From Sesamum alatum (lineage: Eukaryota > Streptophyta > Magnoliopsida > Lamiales > Pedaliaceae), in NCBI GenBank assembly GCA_034509735.1, contig JACGWO010000002.1, forward strand, positions 43,913,702-43,977,701: a stretch of 64,000 bases of DNA. The letters run 5' to 3'. The position numbers were made by a program, and so were the translations under genes. Shown piece after piece: positions 35,403-48,099 of this stretch (its first letter is position 1; every line of letters starts with the position of its first letter). The notes below the pieces were generated by a model. That model saw only the letters and a program-made list of their open reading frames with translations, did no database searches and had not been told where the DNA came from.

Positions 35403-36448
35403 ATGGTTGATGGAACATGTATGAAGAAGCTACATGAAGCTCAAAAGAAAACTGAACTTCTATTAATGGATGAGAAGGCAAAAAGACAGGTTGGTGAAGA
35501 TGAGATTCATGCTCGTCTTGATCAATGATGGAATCAAATGAGGGATTGCAATCTGCTGTAGCAACTATGCAGCAACAACTTCAAAGTATTGCTGAGCAAC
35601 TACAGCAATACAACAGAAATAAATCCATTCTGGGTGAAGGATTAACAACATCCATGGAAAAAGGGTCCTCATCACGCATCACTACACTTCACCCTTCCAG
35701 AAATGAAAACACAAATCAGGGGCATACTTGGCATTATAATGCAATCAACAGAATGGAATTTCCTCATTTTGATAGGGAGAATGCAAGAGTATGGATCAGG
35801 AAATGCACTACATATTTTCAAATGAGTCCTATACCTGAGGATCAAAGAGTTTCATTTGCATCTATCTATTTGGAAGGAAAGACAGAAATGTGGTATCAAG
35901 GATATACTGAGAGGAAGGAGAATCTCTCATGGAATGAACTGGTGATAGCAGTGTTAGAGAGGTTTGAAGACCTGGACAGTGAGAGAGTGATGAGTGAGTT
36001 TAACAAACTACAATAAGAGACAACTGTCAATGCCTACTTGGAGAAGTTCGAAGAGCTGAAGGATCAGATGCTCATCTTCAAAGAATCTTGATGAGGAATT
36101 CTTCAGACAAAGTTTATAAGTGGTTTGAAAGAGGAGATAAAAGGAAACCTCATTTCTCTTAAACCCGCCACACTGAGCCAAGCCATCACCCTTGCTAGAA
36201 AACAAGAAATCTCTATCAATCCCATACTAAAAAAATCCCATCAACCTCACAGAACTAACTCTCCTAAACCCCCTTTCAAACCATCAAACAGAAACCAATC
36301 ATTTAAATCACCCTTCAGGCCTAGGGAGGAAAACTTTCCACCTAGAAGATACTTGATCGAGGCTAAAGTTAGAGCCAGAAAGGAGAAAAACTTGTGCTAC
36401 AGATGTGATGAGCCTTATACACTTGGCCACAAATGTAAAGTGAAATAG
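35403..36448 (+). pseudogene. gag region of element A
   Basis: Starts at ATG 35403 and hits a TGA at 35526, where element B continues, so an indel has broken it. 35525-36016 carries the capsid-like part (RMEFPHFDRENARVWIRKC, WNELV); a stop and a short gap follow. 36125-36448 ends with a zinc knuckle, CYRCDEPYTLGHKC. Confidence 0.85.
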
Positions 36449-36454
36449 ATTTAC

Positions 36455-37015
36455 ATGTTGATGAGTGAAGAAGAGGCTAAGACCTATGAAGAGGATACAG
36501 GCCAAATTGAAGGACCTAATGAAGAGGAAGAAACAGATGACATCACTGTGTCTGTTAGTGTAATGTGTGGAAATGTTAGTGGCAACACACTGAGGGTTAA
36601 TGGACTGGTGAATGATAAGGAGGTTCACATACTTATTGACAGTGGGAGTACCTACTGTTTCATTGATGAAAAAGTTGTGGGGGTACTGGATTGCAAGCTG
36701 GAACCAACCACTCCTATGGTGGTTAGAGTAGCAGATGGTAGCAAGATTGTGAGCAAGTTTATATGTCAAAACTTCTGCTGGGAGATACAAGGCTATCAGT
36801 TCTCACATCCTGTGAGGGTTCTAAGGTTGGGTGGTCGTGATTTTGTATTGGGGTGTGATTGGCTTAGTGCCAATAACCTAGTGGAACTGGACTTTCATCA
36901 ACTGAAGGTGACAATCAATCGCTCAGGAGAGAAGGTAACCTTGAAGGCTCTTACCAACAAGGTATATCTCAAGGTCATTTCAGCACACTCACTGAGTACT
37001 ATCCTGAGAAAATGA
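36455..37015 (+). pseudogene. Protease region of element A
   Basis: The aspartic protease motif ILIDSGSTYCFID lies at about codons 60-72, followed by a VLRLGGRDFVLGCDWL block typical of the gypsy retropepsin. It is open within this stretch but separated by stops from gag and from the rest of pol. Confidence 0.85.
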
Positions 37016-37953
37016 ACCTATGGGGTTTGTGGTCAGATGTTCTCAACAACCAAGGAAGAAAAAATGAGAAGGTAAACCGTAGGATACTTACCTTGCCGCA
37101 ACAATTTGAGGTCATATTTCAAGAACCACACTCCTTACCCCCAGTCAAAACTATTGAACACAACATAGAGCTCATTCCAGATGCCATCCCCAGAAGGCAG
37201 CACCCTTACAGGTATGCCTATGGACAGAAGACTGAAATTGAGAACATGGTCAGGGAAATGCTGAACAATGGAATAATTAGGTCCAGTCAAAGTTCCTTTG
37301 CATCACTAATTCTTTTAGTGAAGAAAAAAGATGGAGGATGGAGGTTATGTATGGATTACATGTATCTTAACAAACTCACTGTTAAACATAGCGTTCCAAT
37401 ACCTGGTATTGATGAATTATTAGATTAATTGCATGTTGCTAAGTATTTTTCAAAGATAGACTTGAGGTCTGGGTATTTTCAAATAATAATGAAGGAGGGG
37501 GACATACCCAAGATTAGCTTTATCATTCATAATGGTCACTATGAGTTCATGGTCATGCCTTTTGGATTGTGCAATGCCCCTTCTACTTTTCAGGCCCTAA
37601 TGAACCAAGTGTTTGAACCTTACCTCAGAAAATTTGTCCTTGTCTTCTTTGATGATATACTGGTTTACAGTAAGGATTGGGAATCTCATCTGCAACACTT
37701 ATTTAAGGTGCTTGAATTACTTAAAGAACACCAGCTATATGCTAAGAAGAACAAATGTTCCTTTACTCAATTGCAGATAGACTACTTGGGGCATGTAATT
37801 TCAGAGAAGGGGGTATCCACTGACCCTCAAAAGGTGGAATGCATGAAGAAGTGGCCCACTCCTACCATTGTCAAGGCCTTAATAGGGTTCCTTGGTCTCA
37901 CTGGTATTACAGAAAGTTCATCAAAGGGTATGGACTTATCACTAAACCCTTAA
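37012..37953 (+). pseudogene. Reverse transcriptase region of element A
   Basis: Contains the N-terminal block LLVKKKDGGWRLCMDYMYLN, then a stop at 37426-37428. It continues with [31 protein letters not shown] and the catalytic FFDDILVY, then DYLGHVIS. The catalytic aspartates remain, but the stop and a frame change near 37915 disable it. Confidence 0.88.
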
Positions 37954-37971
37954 CTTCACTGCTTAAAAAAG

Positions 37972-38460
37972 ATGCATTCTTATGGAATGAAGAAGCTGAA
38001 ACTGCATTTTAAACAATTGAAGGAGGTCATGACCAGTGCTCCTGTCTTAGCACTACCAGATTTCTCTAAACCTTTAGTGGTTGAAACTGATACAAATGGG
38101 AAAGGAATTGGGGTTGTACTCATACAAGGAAGTAGGCCTATTGCTTATCTAAGCAAGGCACTGGCCACAAAAAATTTGGGAATATCTGCATATGAGAAAG
38201 AGTTTCTTGCTCTATTGTTGGCTGTCACTAAATGGAAGCATTACTTGCAAGGAAAACACTTCATCATCAGAACTAATCAAAGAAGTTTAAAGCACACACT
38301 TGATCAAAGGGTTGATTCAATACTGTAGCAAAAATGGATAACCAAATTGCTGGGGCTCAGTTATTGAGGTTCAATACAAGAAAGGCAATGATAACAGGGC
38401 TGTTGATGCACTTTCCAGGCTGGAACATGATCTAAACAAGGTTCACATCAATGCTATCAC
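37972..38460 (+). pseudogene. RNase H region of element A
   Basis: PVLALPDFSKPLVVETDTNGKG carries the first catalytic Asp, and YEKEFLALL carries the Glu. The second Asp position reads TNQRSLKH where element B has TDQKSLKY, so an active-site residue is lost. Stops follow at 38326 and soon after. Confidence 0.8.
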
Positions 38461-38479
38461 CACTCAGGTCCCTTTATGG

Positions 38480-39925
38480 GTGCAAGAATTACAAAACAGT
38501 TATGAAAGGAACACCTTATTCCAGACCATTATACAAGCTAAGGCAGTGTCTGCATAATCTTATTCTGATTACAAGTATGATACTGGAATTCTGAGAAGAG
38601 GAGGCAGGATTTGTGTGGGGAGACATGGAGGGATCAGAGATAAAATTATAAAATCCATGCATGATTCAGCTCTTGGTGGACATTTAGGGATAAATGGAAC
38701 CTATCAAAGGATCAAATCCCTATTTTACTGGCCCACATTGAAGGAAGAGGTTCAGAAGTGGGTCAAGGAATGTGAAGTATGTCAAAGAGCTAAACATGAA
38801 AATTGTGCCTATCTTGGGTTACTTCAGCCACTTCCCATACCTGATCAAGCTTCGTCATGTATTTTAATGGGTTTTATTGATGGACTACCTAATTCAGAAG
38901 GGAAGGACTCAGTCTTGGTTGTTGTGGACAGATTAACCAAGTACTCCCATTTCTTACCACTAAAACACCCCCATAGCAGCCAATATTGCCAAGGTATTCC
39001 TTGATTACATCTACAAACTACATGGCCTCCCAGTTAGTATTGTAACTGATAGGGACAAGGTGTTTACCAGCAAGTTTTGGAGGGAGTTTTTCACTCTATC
39101 AGGAGTATCCTTAGACATGTCATCTGCCTATCATATTCAAAGTGATGGACATACAGAGATGATTAATCAGTGCCTGGAGAATTATTTGAGATGCATGTGT
39201 CATCAACAACCAAAAAAGTGGGCCAAGTGGCTGACTCTTGCTGAGTTTTGGTTCAACACTAACTTCCGTACGAGCTTGAAGATCACTCCTTTTCAAGCAT
39301 TATATGGTTACCCTCCCCATCAGCTAACCATTGGGCCCTATTTACAGAGCCATTATAGTAAGGTAGAAGACCTCATGCAGGAAAGAATCAAGGTGTTCCA
39401 ACTGTTGAAGGAAAATTTGCAGCAGGCTCAACAGAGGATGAAACAATATGCAAATAAGAAAAGGTCTGAGAGGGAGTTTATGGTGGGTGATGAGGTGTTT
39501 TTGAAGTTACAGCCCTACAAGCAGACCTCTATATCACTCAATAAACGACTGAAGTTATCTGCTAAATACTTTGGACCTTATAAAGTGCGCGAAAGAATTG
39601 GAAGTGTAGCCTACAAGTTGGCTCTACCCCCAAGTTCAAAAATCCATTATGTATTTCATGTTTCTCTGTTAAAAAAGAAGATTGGAACCAAGTATTTCCG
39701 TTCAATTGATCTCCCTAAATTTGAAGATGAGATTTTTAAGGTGTATCCAGTGGCCATTTTAGCAAGAAGGCTAATTCCTAGAAACAATGTTGGGGTGCCT
39801 CAAGTGTTGATTCAGTGGTCTCATGCAACTCCTGAGCAAGCAACCTGGGAAGACTACCATGCCATTGCAGCCAAATTCCCAGGCTTTGGTCCTTGGGGAC
39901 AAGGATCTAAAAAAGTAAGGGGGAA
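38480..39925 (+). pseudogene. Integrase and chromodomain-like tail of element A
   Basis: The HHCC zinc-binding domain has HDSALGGHLGINGTYQRIKS and CEVCQ. The catalytic core has VVVDRLTKYSHF, the TDRDKVF strand and a downstream Glu in the CLENY helix. A frame break falls near 39000. The C-terminal part has GPYKVRERIG, FHVSLLKKK and a chromodomain-like end, VLIQWSHATPEQATWED. Confidence 0.88.
39909..39925 (+). other. Polypurine tract of element A
   Basis: A purine run with AAGTAAGGGGGAA immediately before the 3' LTR, the normal plus-strand priming site. Confidence 0.85.
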
Positions 39926-40452
39926 TGTAACAACTTTAGGAAGAAACACGCTTTTATGAGCTGACCGTTCGATGAAGACAGAAGATTTGAGTCGTCCATC
40001 CGAGGGCTCAATCAAAATTGGGGGGGATTCTGCAATTGAAAGGCGAAACGGTGTCGCTCCTTACAAATTAGGCACAATCCTGACAACCCCAAAAATGTTG
40101 GAAAGAGACTTCTCCTCGGGACCAACTGGGCAACCGGCAAGAAGCCACGTGGCGAGGAGGTAACTGGAGTCTGAGGTGCACCGCCCCAGTTGATTATCAG
40201 AACAAGCTTCCCTTTTGACGAGGACCAATCCTGAGCTGAGAATGAACTGAAGTTGTGCATCATTTACTTTTGTGTCTGCTAGGGTTTAAGTCTTTTTCCT
40301 TTTTTGTTAAAGTTAATTTTCAAACATCTTTATGTATTGGAAGCTGGGGCAAATTTCGAATTCCATGAAGTAATATTACACTTTTGTGTCTTCCTTCTCA
40401 TCTCTCACTTCTCTCTATTTCCCACCATTTTTTTTTATCTGAGTTCTTAACA
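39926..40452 (+). repeat. 3' LTR of element A
   Basis: Begins TGTAACAACTTTAGG and ends GAGTTCTTAACA, followed by the target duplication CTCTC and then P4 intron sequence. Confidence 0.93.
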
Positions 40453-40622
40453 CTCTCCAAACAAAAAGAGTTCTTCTTTCCTTTAGAAAATAATTTAATA
40501 AGAACTTGCCACAAACAAATTAATACGACGGTAGAACTAAAAGTAGAAATACAGAAGAAAGAAAGGGGCAAAATTGAAGAGGTGAATCGGAATTGGGATT
40601 AGAAATTACTAACTTTGTGCAT

Positions 40623-41849
40623 TAATTGCAAAAAATGTGTACTAGCAAGTGTACTAGCTATCAAGTAGTATAAAGAATGTCGAACCCACGAAGATTTAAT
40701 GAAACAATTACCACAACTATGACTAATTCCAAATTATTTGGACAATTGAGAATTTTAATGATTTATGAAACTACTAAAAGGTAATAAAATAACTTATAGC
40801 AAGTAATTACGGTGAAGGAAAAAAAACAGATTTAGGAAGAAGTGCTACGGCTATAGGTCCACCTAATCAATACAACGCATTCAATATTAGCGGATCAATC
40901 AAGCAGATAAGTATTTTTGCATACTGAGGTTTTTCTTATTTTAATCCAATATACTCTCTCGAGCTATACCGAACCTATTACTATCAAGGAATTAGGGGAT
41001 CTCTCCTCTCCAAAACTCGTGACAATAATGCATGAAGATTTATGAAAAATTTATGGAACTAGATAGATCATGCCTGTGTATGCCTACACATCATTCAATC
41101 CACAACATGAATTACTCTATCCACTATGTTAAATTCCCTCTCGGTTCATCAACATAATTAAGAAAATCTAAGAGGTGATCAAGCTCTTAAATAATATCAA
41201 CAAACACAATAACTCATGGATATGCGAAAATAACACTAGATTAATCCATAAAATATTTAAACACATAGTATTAATTAGGCTTTCCATAAGCCTTAGCACA
41301 AAAAGAAAATTAGTTCATCCTTCTAACAAAAACACAAGAGAAAGATGCAAAAAATTGCTTAAAAAAAGTAAAGTCTTCTTCTCCTCTTTTCTTCCTTATA
41401 TAGAGAGCCCTAACTGAGGTAGAAAAGGAATAGGATTCTATCTAACATAAAACTCTTTTCCTTTCCTAATCCTATTCTTACCAAAACTCTAAGGTAGATT
41501 ACATAGGAAATAGGATCTCTTTTTAAGTGACCTAAAATCAGGATTTTCGTTTTTACAGGTCAACTCGTCTGCAAATTCCGCCCAATGAATGTCTGATAAC
41601 CCGTGGGTCACGAGTTATGCTTCCTGCGTTTCTAAAAGCGAATCTCTGATAGCCCGTGGGTCACGGGCTAACTTGTAGCCATTTCTGCAGAATTTTGACT
41701 CTTCTTTTTATGTCTGACCTCTTTTCTTGCACTTGCCCTTTTGACCACCAAAGTTCCCAAAAATCACTAATGTACCCAAGAACAAACATTATATCGAGAT
41801 AAAATAAGGGTGGAAACATAAGAATATGTAGTATAATTTCCCCCAATCA
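40623..41849 (-). mobile_element. Solo LTR C (gypsy-like) in exon 1 of P4
   Basis: A 1227-bp block flanked by TGCAT (40618-40622, 41850-41854). Read on the minus strand it begins TGATTGGGGGAAATTATAC, has a TATA box in CTCTATATAAGGAAG (about 41395-41409) and ends TTTTTTGCAATTA, with a final TA in place of CA. There is no coding domain, primer site or second LTR, so it is a solo LTR left by recombination. Confidence 0.75.
41580..41680. repeat. Two related inverted repeats inside solo LTR C
   Basis: TAACCCGTGGGTCACGAGTTA (41598-41618) and TAGCCCGTGGGTCACGGGCTA (41650-41670) are hairpins with 9-bp arms; the first has one mismatch, the second none. They are about 50 bases apart, each preceded by TCTGA. 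They lie in the U3 part of the LTR, upstream of its TATA box. Confidence 0.75.
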
Positions 41850-41950
41850 TGCATCGAGTCAAGATTGGGAGGGGAACAGTAAATGAGAGTGTCCGGATCA
41901 TCCTTGTGGAGCCAGATTGTGGCGACGGAGGCATAGCAACCCTGTGTAAC

Positions 41951-44018
41951 TGAAGGAGAAGCGGATCTGCCCAGGAGCGCGAACGGAGGCGAGGAATGAA
42001 AAAAATTGCACAAATTAAATGCAATAATCATAAGATCCCAAGGGATATACCCTTGGGTGCTCAATCGGGCGTTCGATGTAGGATGTATCAACATAAATAC
42101 GCATATTGAACATAGGGCATCGATAAAAAACAATAAACTACGAAAGCGTATAAGCCGAAGTTACCTTTGTAGCTTTTCACGTGTGCCACTACTTGCGTTG
42201 TTCCTCTCCGGAATGTCCACGAAGTTCAAATGTATGAACTCTCCAAAGGTGATTCACACCACACCGGAAGAGATCGTCGTTTTCCTTGCTAGAAGAAAAC
42301 AGATCTAGGGAGGGTTTGGTTTAAGAAGATAAACACTATTAATTAGTGTTCTTCTTAAACGTACTTTGTTCTTCCAATTGATCCTAGATCAAATGAAGAA
42401 CACAAGCAAAGAGAGAGGGAGAGTGGCCGAGAGCTAAGAGAGAGAGAGTGTGATTTTTTTTCTTCTTTTCTTAGAAAAGATGAATAATGAATCTTATGCT
42501 TAGATATTAATATATACTTATATACATACATAATTAATGTGATTATTGGAATGTGTCTAGGTTCATCCAAGGATGTCTAGATACATCGCAATCAATCACC
42601 ATCAATTCTTCAATCAAGCCTACCACCTCTTAAGGTATGATTAAATCATACCAGAAGGGAGAGGCTTGATTGGAGTTGATTTGTCTCTTACCAAAATAGA
42701 CAAGTCAACTACATCTAGCATCCAACATGGCCGATTTTTGCTCCCTCCTAGTTAGCATTTTCGGCCATGCTTATTTAGGGAAGAAGTCCAACTTCTTTCC
42801 ATTCCAAAATTGGAATTAACACATCTCTCGGGTCAAAATTTAACGGACCGGGTTCCACTGTAATCCAATTACAACGAACCCAAAATTAAATCTAATTTAA
42901 TTTTAAAGCCCACTTAAATAATTCTCGTTGATCTTTTAATCCAATTAAAAGATCCAACGTCTCAACTTTCTACTTTTAATCAATAAATCTCATTTATTGA
43001 TTAAACGAGGGCCCGATAAAATATCGGCCCGTCCATCTAATGGAAAATCCCTTAAGTAATCCAATTACTTAGTCATCCTCCGAAATTGACTCCAAGTCAA
43101 TTTCTTCACCTTCTCGGTGATTTGTGTGTGACCCTTTAAGTTCACCCTCAACTAGACTTGGGTCCGCGTCCAACAAGGTCCCATTACCATGGGTGGCCGT
43201 CTAGCAACGGTCCATGGCACTCGAGACTATGCATACCTCATTGCATCGACACAAGAAAACCATTTCCTGTTCGACCAACCACTGTGGCCACAGTTTTAAG
43301 CAGCATGAACGTGTCTCCGAGTGCGTAGGAGATCTCTGTCACATACTAACAGGGCACGGATCCTCTTCTTGGAACCCACCGTCCTCGCTACACATTCTGA
43401 CTGCATTGGACAAGGCTTATAATGATCATCTTACATAATGATCACCCCTCGCTAGATTCAAGATACAACTGTCCTGTGCACGTGACTGCCATGGTTCCTC
43501 AAGTTTGAGGACTACTCCCGTACTATCAAAACCGGGAAAATTCAATAATACTGACCAAGCCTCCAAGGCTTCCATATGATGATCCCCGCGAGTCAGTCCA
43601 GTCGGCTCGACCCCAGTCGACCAATCCATCAAGATCATGTAGGTGTCTCACGCCTTTCGCCGATGAAACACGACACTCATCCAATGAACACGACTCTTGA
43701 TGCAAGTCTCTATAGGACTCTCGATATCGTGTCTTGAGGTCCTCGACTTGGAACGTTTCAGACCCAACTCTTTATCAGTTGGTTTCATGACCACCATCCA
43801 ATGCGTGGCCTAACTGCATGAGTTGTTAATCGTGGTCTGTGGGCTTTAATGCGATATATGTAAAACACCATTTTAGCATATGGAAAATGAGCGCAACAAG
43901 AGAATACCAAAGGTAACAAATACTCATTTTATTCATTACATAATATTACATTACATCAAGTTGTCAAATAGGTTACAAAATGCCAAACCTATTGGCTTTC
44001 TGGTCACCTATTCTAACA
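41951..44018 (-). mobile_element. Solo LTR D in exon 1 of P4
   Basis: A 2068-bp block with TG...CA ends, flanked by GTAAC (41946-41950 and 44019-44023). On the minus strand it begins TGTTAGAATAGGTGACCAG, a terminus common among plant LTRs (often copia), and ends CGCTTCTCCTTCA. No internal coding, primer site or partner LTR. It lies only 101 bases from LTR C. Confidence 0.85.
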
Positions 44019-44272
44019 GTAACCACGCTCCCCAGCGGCCAAGTGTTGATTAAGTCCCTCCGCAGCACCATGTACTGCACCACCGTGTCCGCCGCCGAGC
44101 TCCCCGTGCCTTGGGCGACGTTGGCGGAGTCCGGGGTTGCGTTCGCAGCGGATGACGATTCCATTAGGGCGGCGGTCCATAGAAAGATGATGGCGCGTGG
44201 TGTGATTCTGGCGGCCCAGCTCTCCAAATGCGGTTTTAATAAAGGACAACGAGGCATGAGTATAGAAGCCAT

Positions 44273-45160
44273 TGTCACAACTCACAACACTGCAGGGTCA
44301 TATTTTTGTGCTGTCCAAATGTGGCTATATATTGGGATCGGGTTTAATGTAATTTACCACATGTGATATTGCAATGAGCAAATTATACTTCTATGAAAGA
44401 AACATAGCAGTTTAGCTCCTTATTTTCTTTAAAATGTAGCAATTTATCTTTCTAGACAGGGAGTTAAATTGCTCCATTTTAAATAACACGGAGGGGTAAA
44501 TTGATTCATTTTAAAAAATATAGGGAGATAAATTGTTATTTTATTTTTCGTAAGGGGGTAATTTGCTCACTTGCAATATCATAGAGGGGTTGTTTGCATT
44601 TTTCCCTATTGAGATGATATAATAGATCTGTATTTTTCTGTTATTTAATACAAAAATATTGAGTGGCTGCGAGTTTGTTTGTCGTTATGGGACATGACAT
44701 GTTTCTGGAATCATCACTTGTTGATATTGATCACAAAATTAAATTCACTACCATTTGATTGAAATTAGTTCATTCTTACTAATGGAATTTTAAAATAAAA
44801 CTACTTATTGCTCATTAATATTAGTTGGACCTACTTTTGAAATTAAGTATTTTAATTAGCCAGTATATATATGTATTAGTAGATATTAAATACCATCAAT
44901 AACATGTTGATATTCAGCAACTTTGTAATAAATTCTGATTTATCTTTATTAATATAAAAAGGAAAGGTTAATCATACTCACAGACGGTGATTAATGATAC
45001 TATTATACCATTTTTCTTTTTTTAACTTACAAATTTTACATTAATTGATAAATTAATTATTTTTTTCTTTCAAATTTTTTCTTTAAATGTTCGTGCCACA
45101 ACGGATAATCATTAACAAAAAAAAGGTAAGTTACAGAATTTAATGCTATAATTACTCATC
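44273..45160. other. 5' flank of P4 leading into M2
   Basis: Continuous with M2 without the palindromic insertion seen in unit 1, so this is the ancestral P-M spacing. It starts with a deletion joining the codon after ATG to TCACAACTCACAACACTGC. No gene. Confidence 0.65.
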
Positions 45161-45582
45161 AAATTTATTGTTATCGGGATTTTTGTTAATGATTGCTAAA
45201 GCTGGCATTACGACATTTAAACCAAACCAAAAGATTGTAATTAAAAACACCTAAAATTTTTGTCAGTGAATTCTGCGGTTACATAAAAGAATACAGCAGA
45301 ACATTCAAAACCAACACAAACTCTTGCATTGCACTTGTTTCATTGTACAGAACTAGATACATTTGACAACCCCAAACCTGAATAGTGAAAAATCCTAACC
45401 AAAACAATAATGTAGGGTGAATCCGTGGGATATTGTAAGGTTTTTCTCCAGAACTTGAAATTCTGGAATAGCAACCTGAGGTAATAAGACGTGGATTGAA
45501 ATGAGATGAACCCTTTTCACAATCTCCTCCTAGTAAATTGGAAATTATTAGTTCCATCGTCCAAAATAAAATCTGCATCTTC

Positions 45583-46775
45583 TTAGTTTTCATCATCACT
45601 GCCCATTTCGACTCGTTCGGTTTGAGTAGAGGGAAAGGATGCTGTGGAAGATGCGTTCTTGATAATATTGCTGCCACCACGTAATGAAGGTCTCTTGTTT
45701 GTGTTCCATTCGGGTGGCAGCTCAGTCTCCATGTGACGTTGGAAGTGTTCTCCTTCTGCCTTTATGTTGCAACACAATGACAACATCATTGGCAACATGA
45801 CGTTGGAAGTGTTTTCCTTTTGCCTTTGGGCTGCAACACAACTGCAACATGACGTTGGAAGTCTTTTCCTTCTTATCCTTTCCAGCCCTTCTACAGCCGA
45901 GTGCCTGGATGGAATTTCTCAGTGTAAGCACTGCTTAGGACGCATCTAAGAAAGAGGGAATTCACATTAGTGTTGGACATAATAATATCAGTTGAGAGAA
46001 CCCTCAAAACTTTTCATCTTCTTCTTTTTCTCGTGATTGAACATGTGTTAATATTAGGGGTTGAGTGTATATTAAGGCAGTCCTGCAAAGACTTACAGGA
46101 CACGGGATCCATCGCAAATCAATGCACCCAAACATGATTTCTTGTTTGTTCCATTTGTGTGACAGAATCAATCTCCACTTCTTGTTCGGAGCATGGTCCG
46201 GTGTCTCCACTTGTCCGATGCCTCCCAATCCGTCTTCTGTTGGGTTCACAGATGATTTTGATTTCCATCTTCTGCCCCTGCAAACAAGGAAATTCAAGTA
46301 ACACTAGTATTAGAAAAGATCACATTGTATAAAACCTTTGATTTGTTAACTGATACCAAGAAATGAAATTTAGTCAGCAACTTCTTTCTTCTTCTTCTTG
46401 TGTGTGTGTGTGTGGATCGTGGGGGAATGCTTGTCAGATCTGAAAGTTTATGAATCACCGAATTCGAGGTAAAACACTCCATAAAACAAGTAAGTCAGGA
46501 ACATAGTCAAAAGCTATGCCCTGAAACATAAAAGAAATAAGAAATGAAGAAAACTTCAATCCATCAGAAAGAAAGCCCCATCCGTAAAATGGAAAACCCC
46601 TGAAGTACTTATAACATTTACAATGAAACATAAACGATCACCTGTCAAAACCTTCAGTAAACATAATCATTGGCAACAAAAGAAGTTGCCAATGAATCAA
46701 ACTAAAACTTCCTCAGAGGAAAAACTAGCAGAAATCGAAAGCAAATTTCTATATTGAGAATAACTCTGATGTGCG
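45583..46775 (-). pseudogene. Gene M, copy M2
   Basis: The second module exon (complement 45583-45759, AEGEHFQRHMETELPPEWNT to MGSDDEN) is open. The first module exon (complement 46097-46277) is 181 nt, two shorter than in M1, and the frame used in M3 shifts after RTSGDTGP. The promoter and leader are kept (TATA at 46800-46807). The product remains unrecognised. Confidence 0.4.
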
Positions 46776-46799
46776 AGTATGAAGGGCAGGAAGGGGGGG

Positions 46800-46908
46800 T
46801 ATTTATTAGCATCCGCAACATGACAGGTGGTTAATTCTCGCATGCAGTCCACAAAATGCGTGACATGTACCTCAGCTATGTGTAATGACTACGTCATGCA
46901 TGACGTAG
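46800..46908 (-). promoter_or_regulatory. M2 promoter with 20-bp perfect palindrome
   Basis: TATA box at 46800-46807. CTACGTCATGCATGACGTAG (46889-46908) is a perfect 20-bp palindrome, two bases longer on each side than in M1 and M3. Confidence 0.6.
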
Positions 46909-48099
46909 AATTAGGGCAACTGGTTAGCAGGCCTCGACCGTATCAAGCCCACTTCGATAGTATCGAATATAGATGACTTAAAAATTAAGCCATCTATACA
47001 GATAGACACCAACACATCCACACTAATCCATACATTCATAATGCAAGCCGCGTGCACACCAAAAACTAAAAGTTACACAGGCGCCTCGGCTACATTTTCA
47101 CCTGTAACATTACCATCCGGCCCATTGGGCCTCTCCATTGATTCTCCTAAAATACAACAGTCCACTTAATTTAAAGAAGAACCAAGCATCAAAGAAGACA
47201 CATGTAAGAAACAATTGAACTGCATCTTTAAATAAAATTTTGTCAAATGCAAGACACAGGTAGACATGTTGTATTACATAAATCTGTAGTGCAATTTAGC
47301 AGGTGTTTGAAAGCATGAAATAGGAAATTAGAGGGATATCAGGATGCTATTCTTCCAGTATCACTGATATGGACACAGGATGGGTATATCATTTTCAGTG
47401 TATGCATAACATGGAGCTATTTTACTTATTTTTACATGACGAAAGCTAATTGCATCTAGCACTATAATGTTACACTTCTACCCAAAAATTTGGTGTCAAT
47501 TCTTAAAATCATGGAAATTGTTACAGGAATAACATCTAACAACTCCTCTCCACTAAGTAGAAGATGGAAACGAAGTTTGGATCGTTAAATATGGATTCTG
47601 ATTTGCAGGTCCAGAGGCATCTACATGTGGTAACTTACATGTAATGTTTAATAAAAATGATACAGCTCTGCACCATTAACAGACCTCAAGTAGTGTATGA
47701 CAGCCAAATAAGTTAAGTTATTGAAGAAAGTTTTGCAAGAACATAGACATGTTAAGAAGTGAAAGAAACACAGAGGTCTGATTTGAAAAAACAAAAAAAA
47801 GGCCCGGTCTGATTAAAATATTTGTTAGCAGATTCAACACAATACTGATTAAGTCCCTTCCATATTCTCAATAGATAAGAATCAGCTACTATTAATAATA
47901 AGTCTCGTTCAGCTTCAGTGCACACATTGTTAAATTTGGTAATTAGTCACCTTTCATCATCAAAATCAATCAAATGTAATCAGGAAGTAACCAGTTATAT
48001 CTAATAAAGACATGTAAATTTTATTGAACCACTCATTAAACCACCAAGATTTTCAAGGTCAAATAGTCAGTTAAACCGAGCAAGTTTATTGTTTCACTG

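Larger units (their letters stand above)
34837..40452 (+). mobile_element. Ty3/gypsy LTR retrotransposon A (chromovirus-like), decayed
   Basis: 5616 bp, flanked by CTCTC (34832-34836 and 40453-40457), which is present once in the intact copies. LTRs are 528 and 527 bp. The domain order gag, protease, RT, RNase H, integrase, chromodomain-like tail is that of Ty3/gypsy chromoviruses; the short size fits a Reina-like clade, but that is a guess. The reading frames are broken by several stops and indels, so it is not autonomous. By eye the LTRs differ at roughly 9% of the first 180 bases, mostly C/T and G/A changes, so A is older than B. Confidence 0.93.
34661..44272 (-). pseudogene. PTRHD1-like copy P4, no exon 2, three LTR insertions
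   Basis: Array-homologous pieces are 34661-34836 and 40458-40609 (intron) and 40610-40622, 41855-41950 and 44024-44272 (exon 1, start codon at 44272). They are split by gypsy element A and solo LTRs C and D, each with a 5-bp target duplication. Exon 2 is missing. Relative to P1, GCHAS has become GCYAS, and the base before the donor is A instead of G. About 150 bases of 5' flank are deleted directly upstream of the ATG. It cannot make the protein. Confidence 0.88.
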
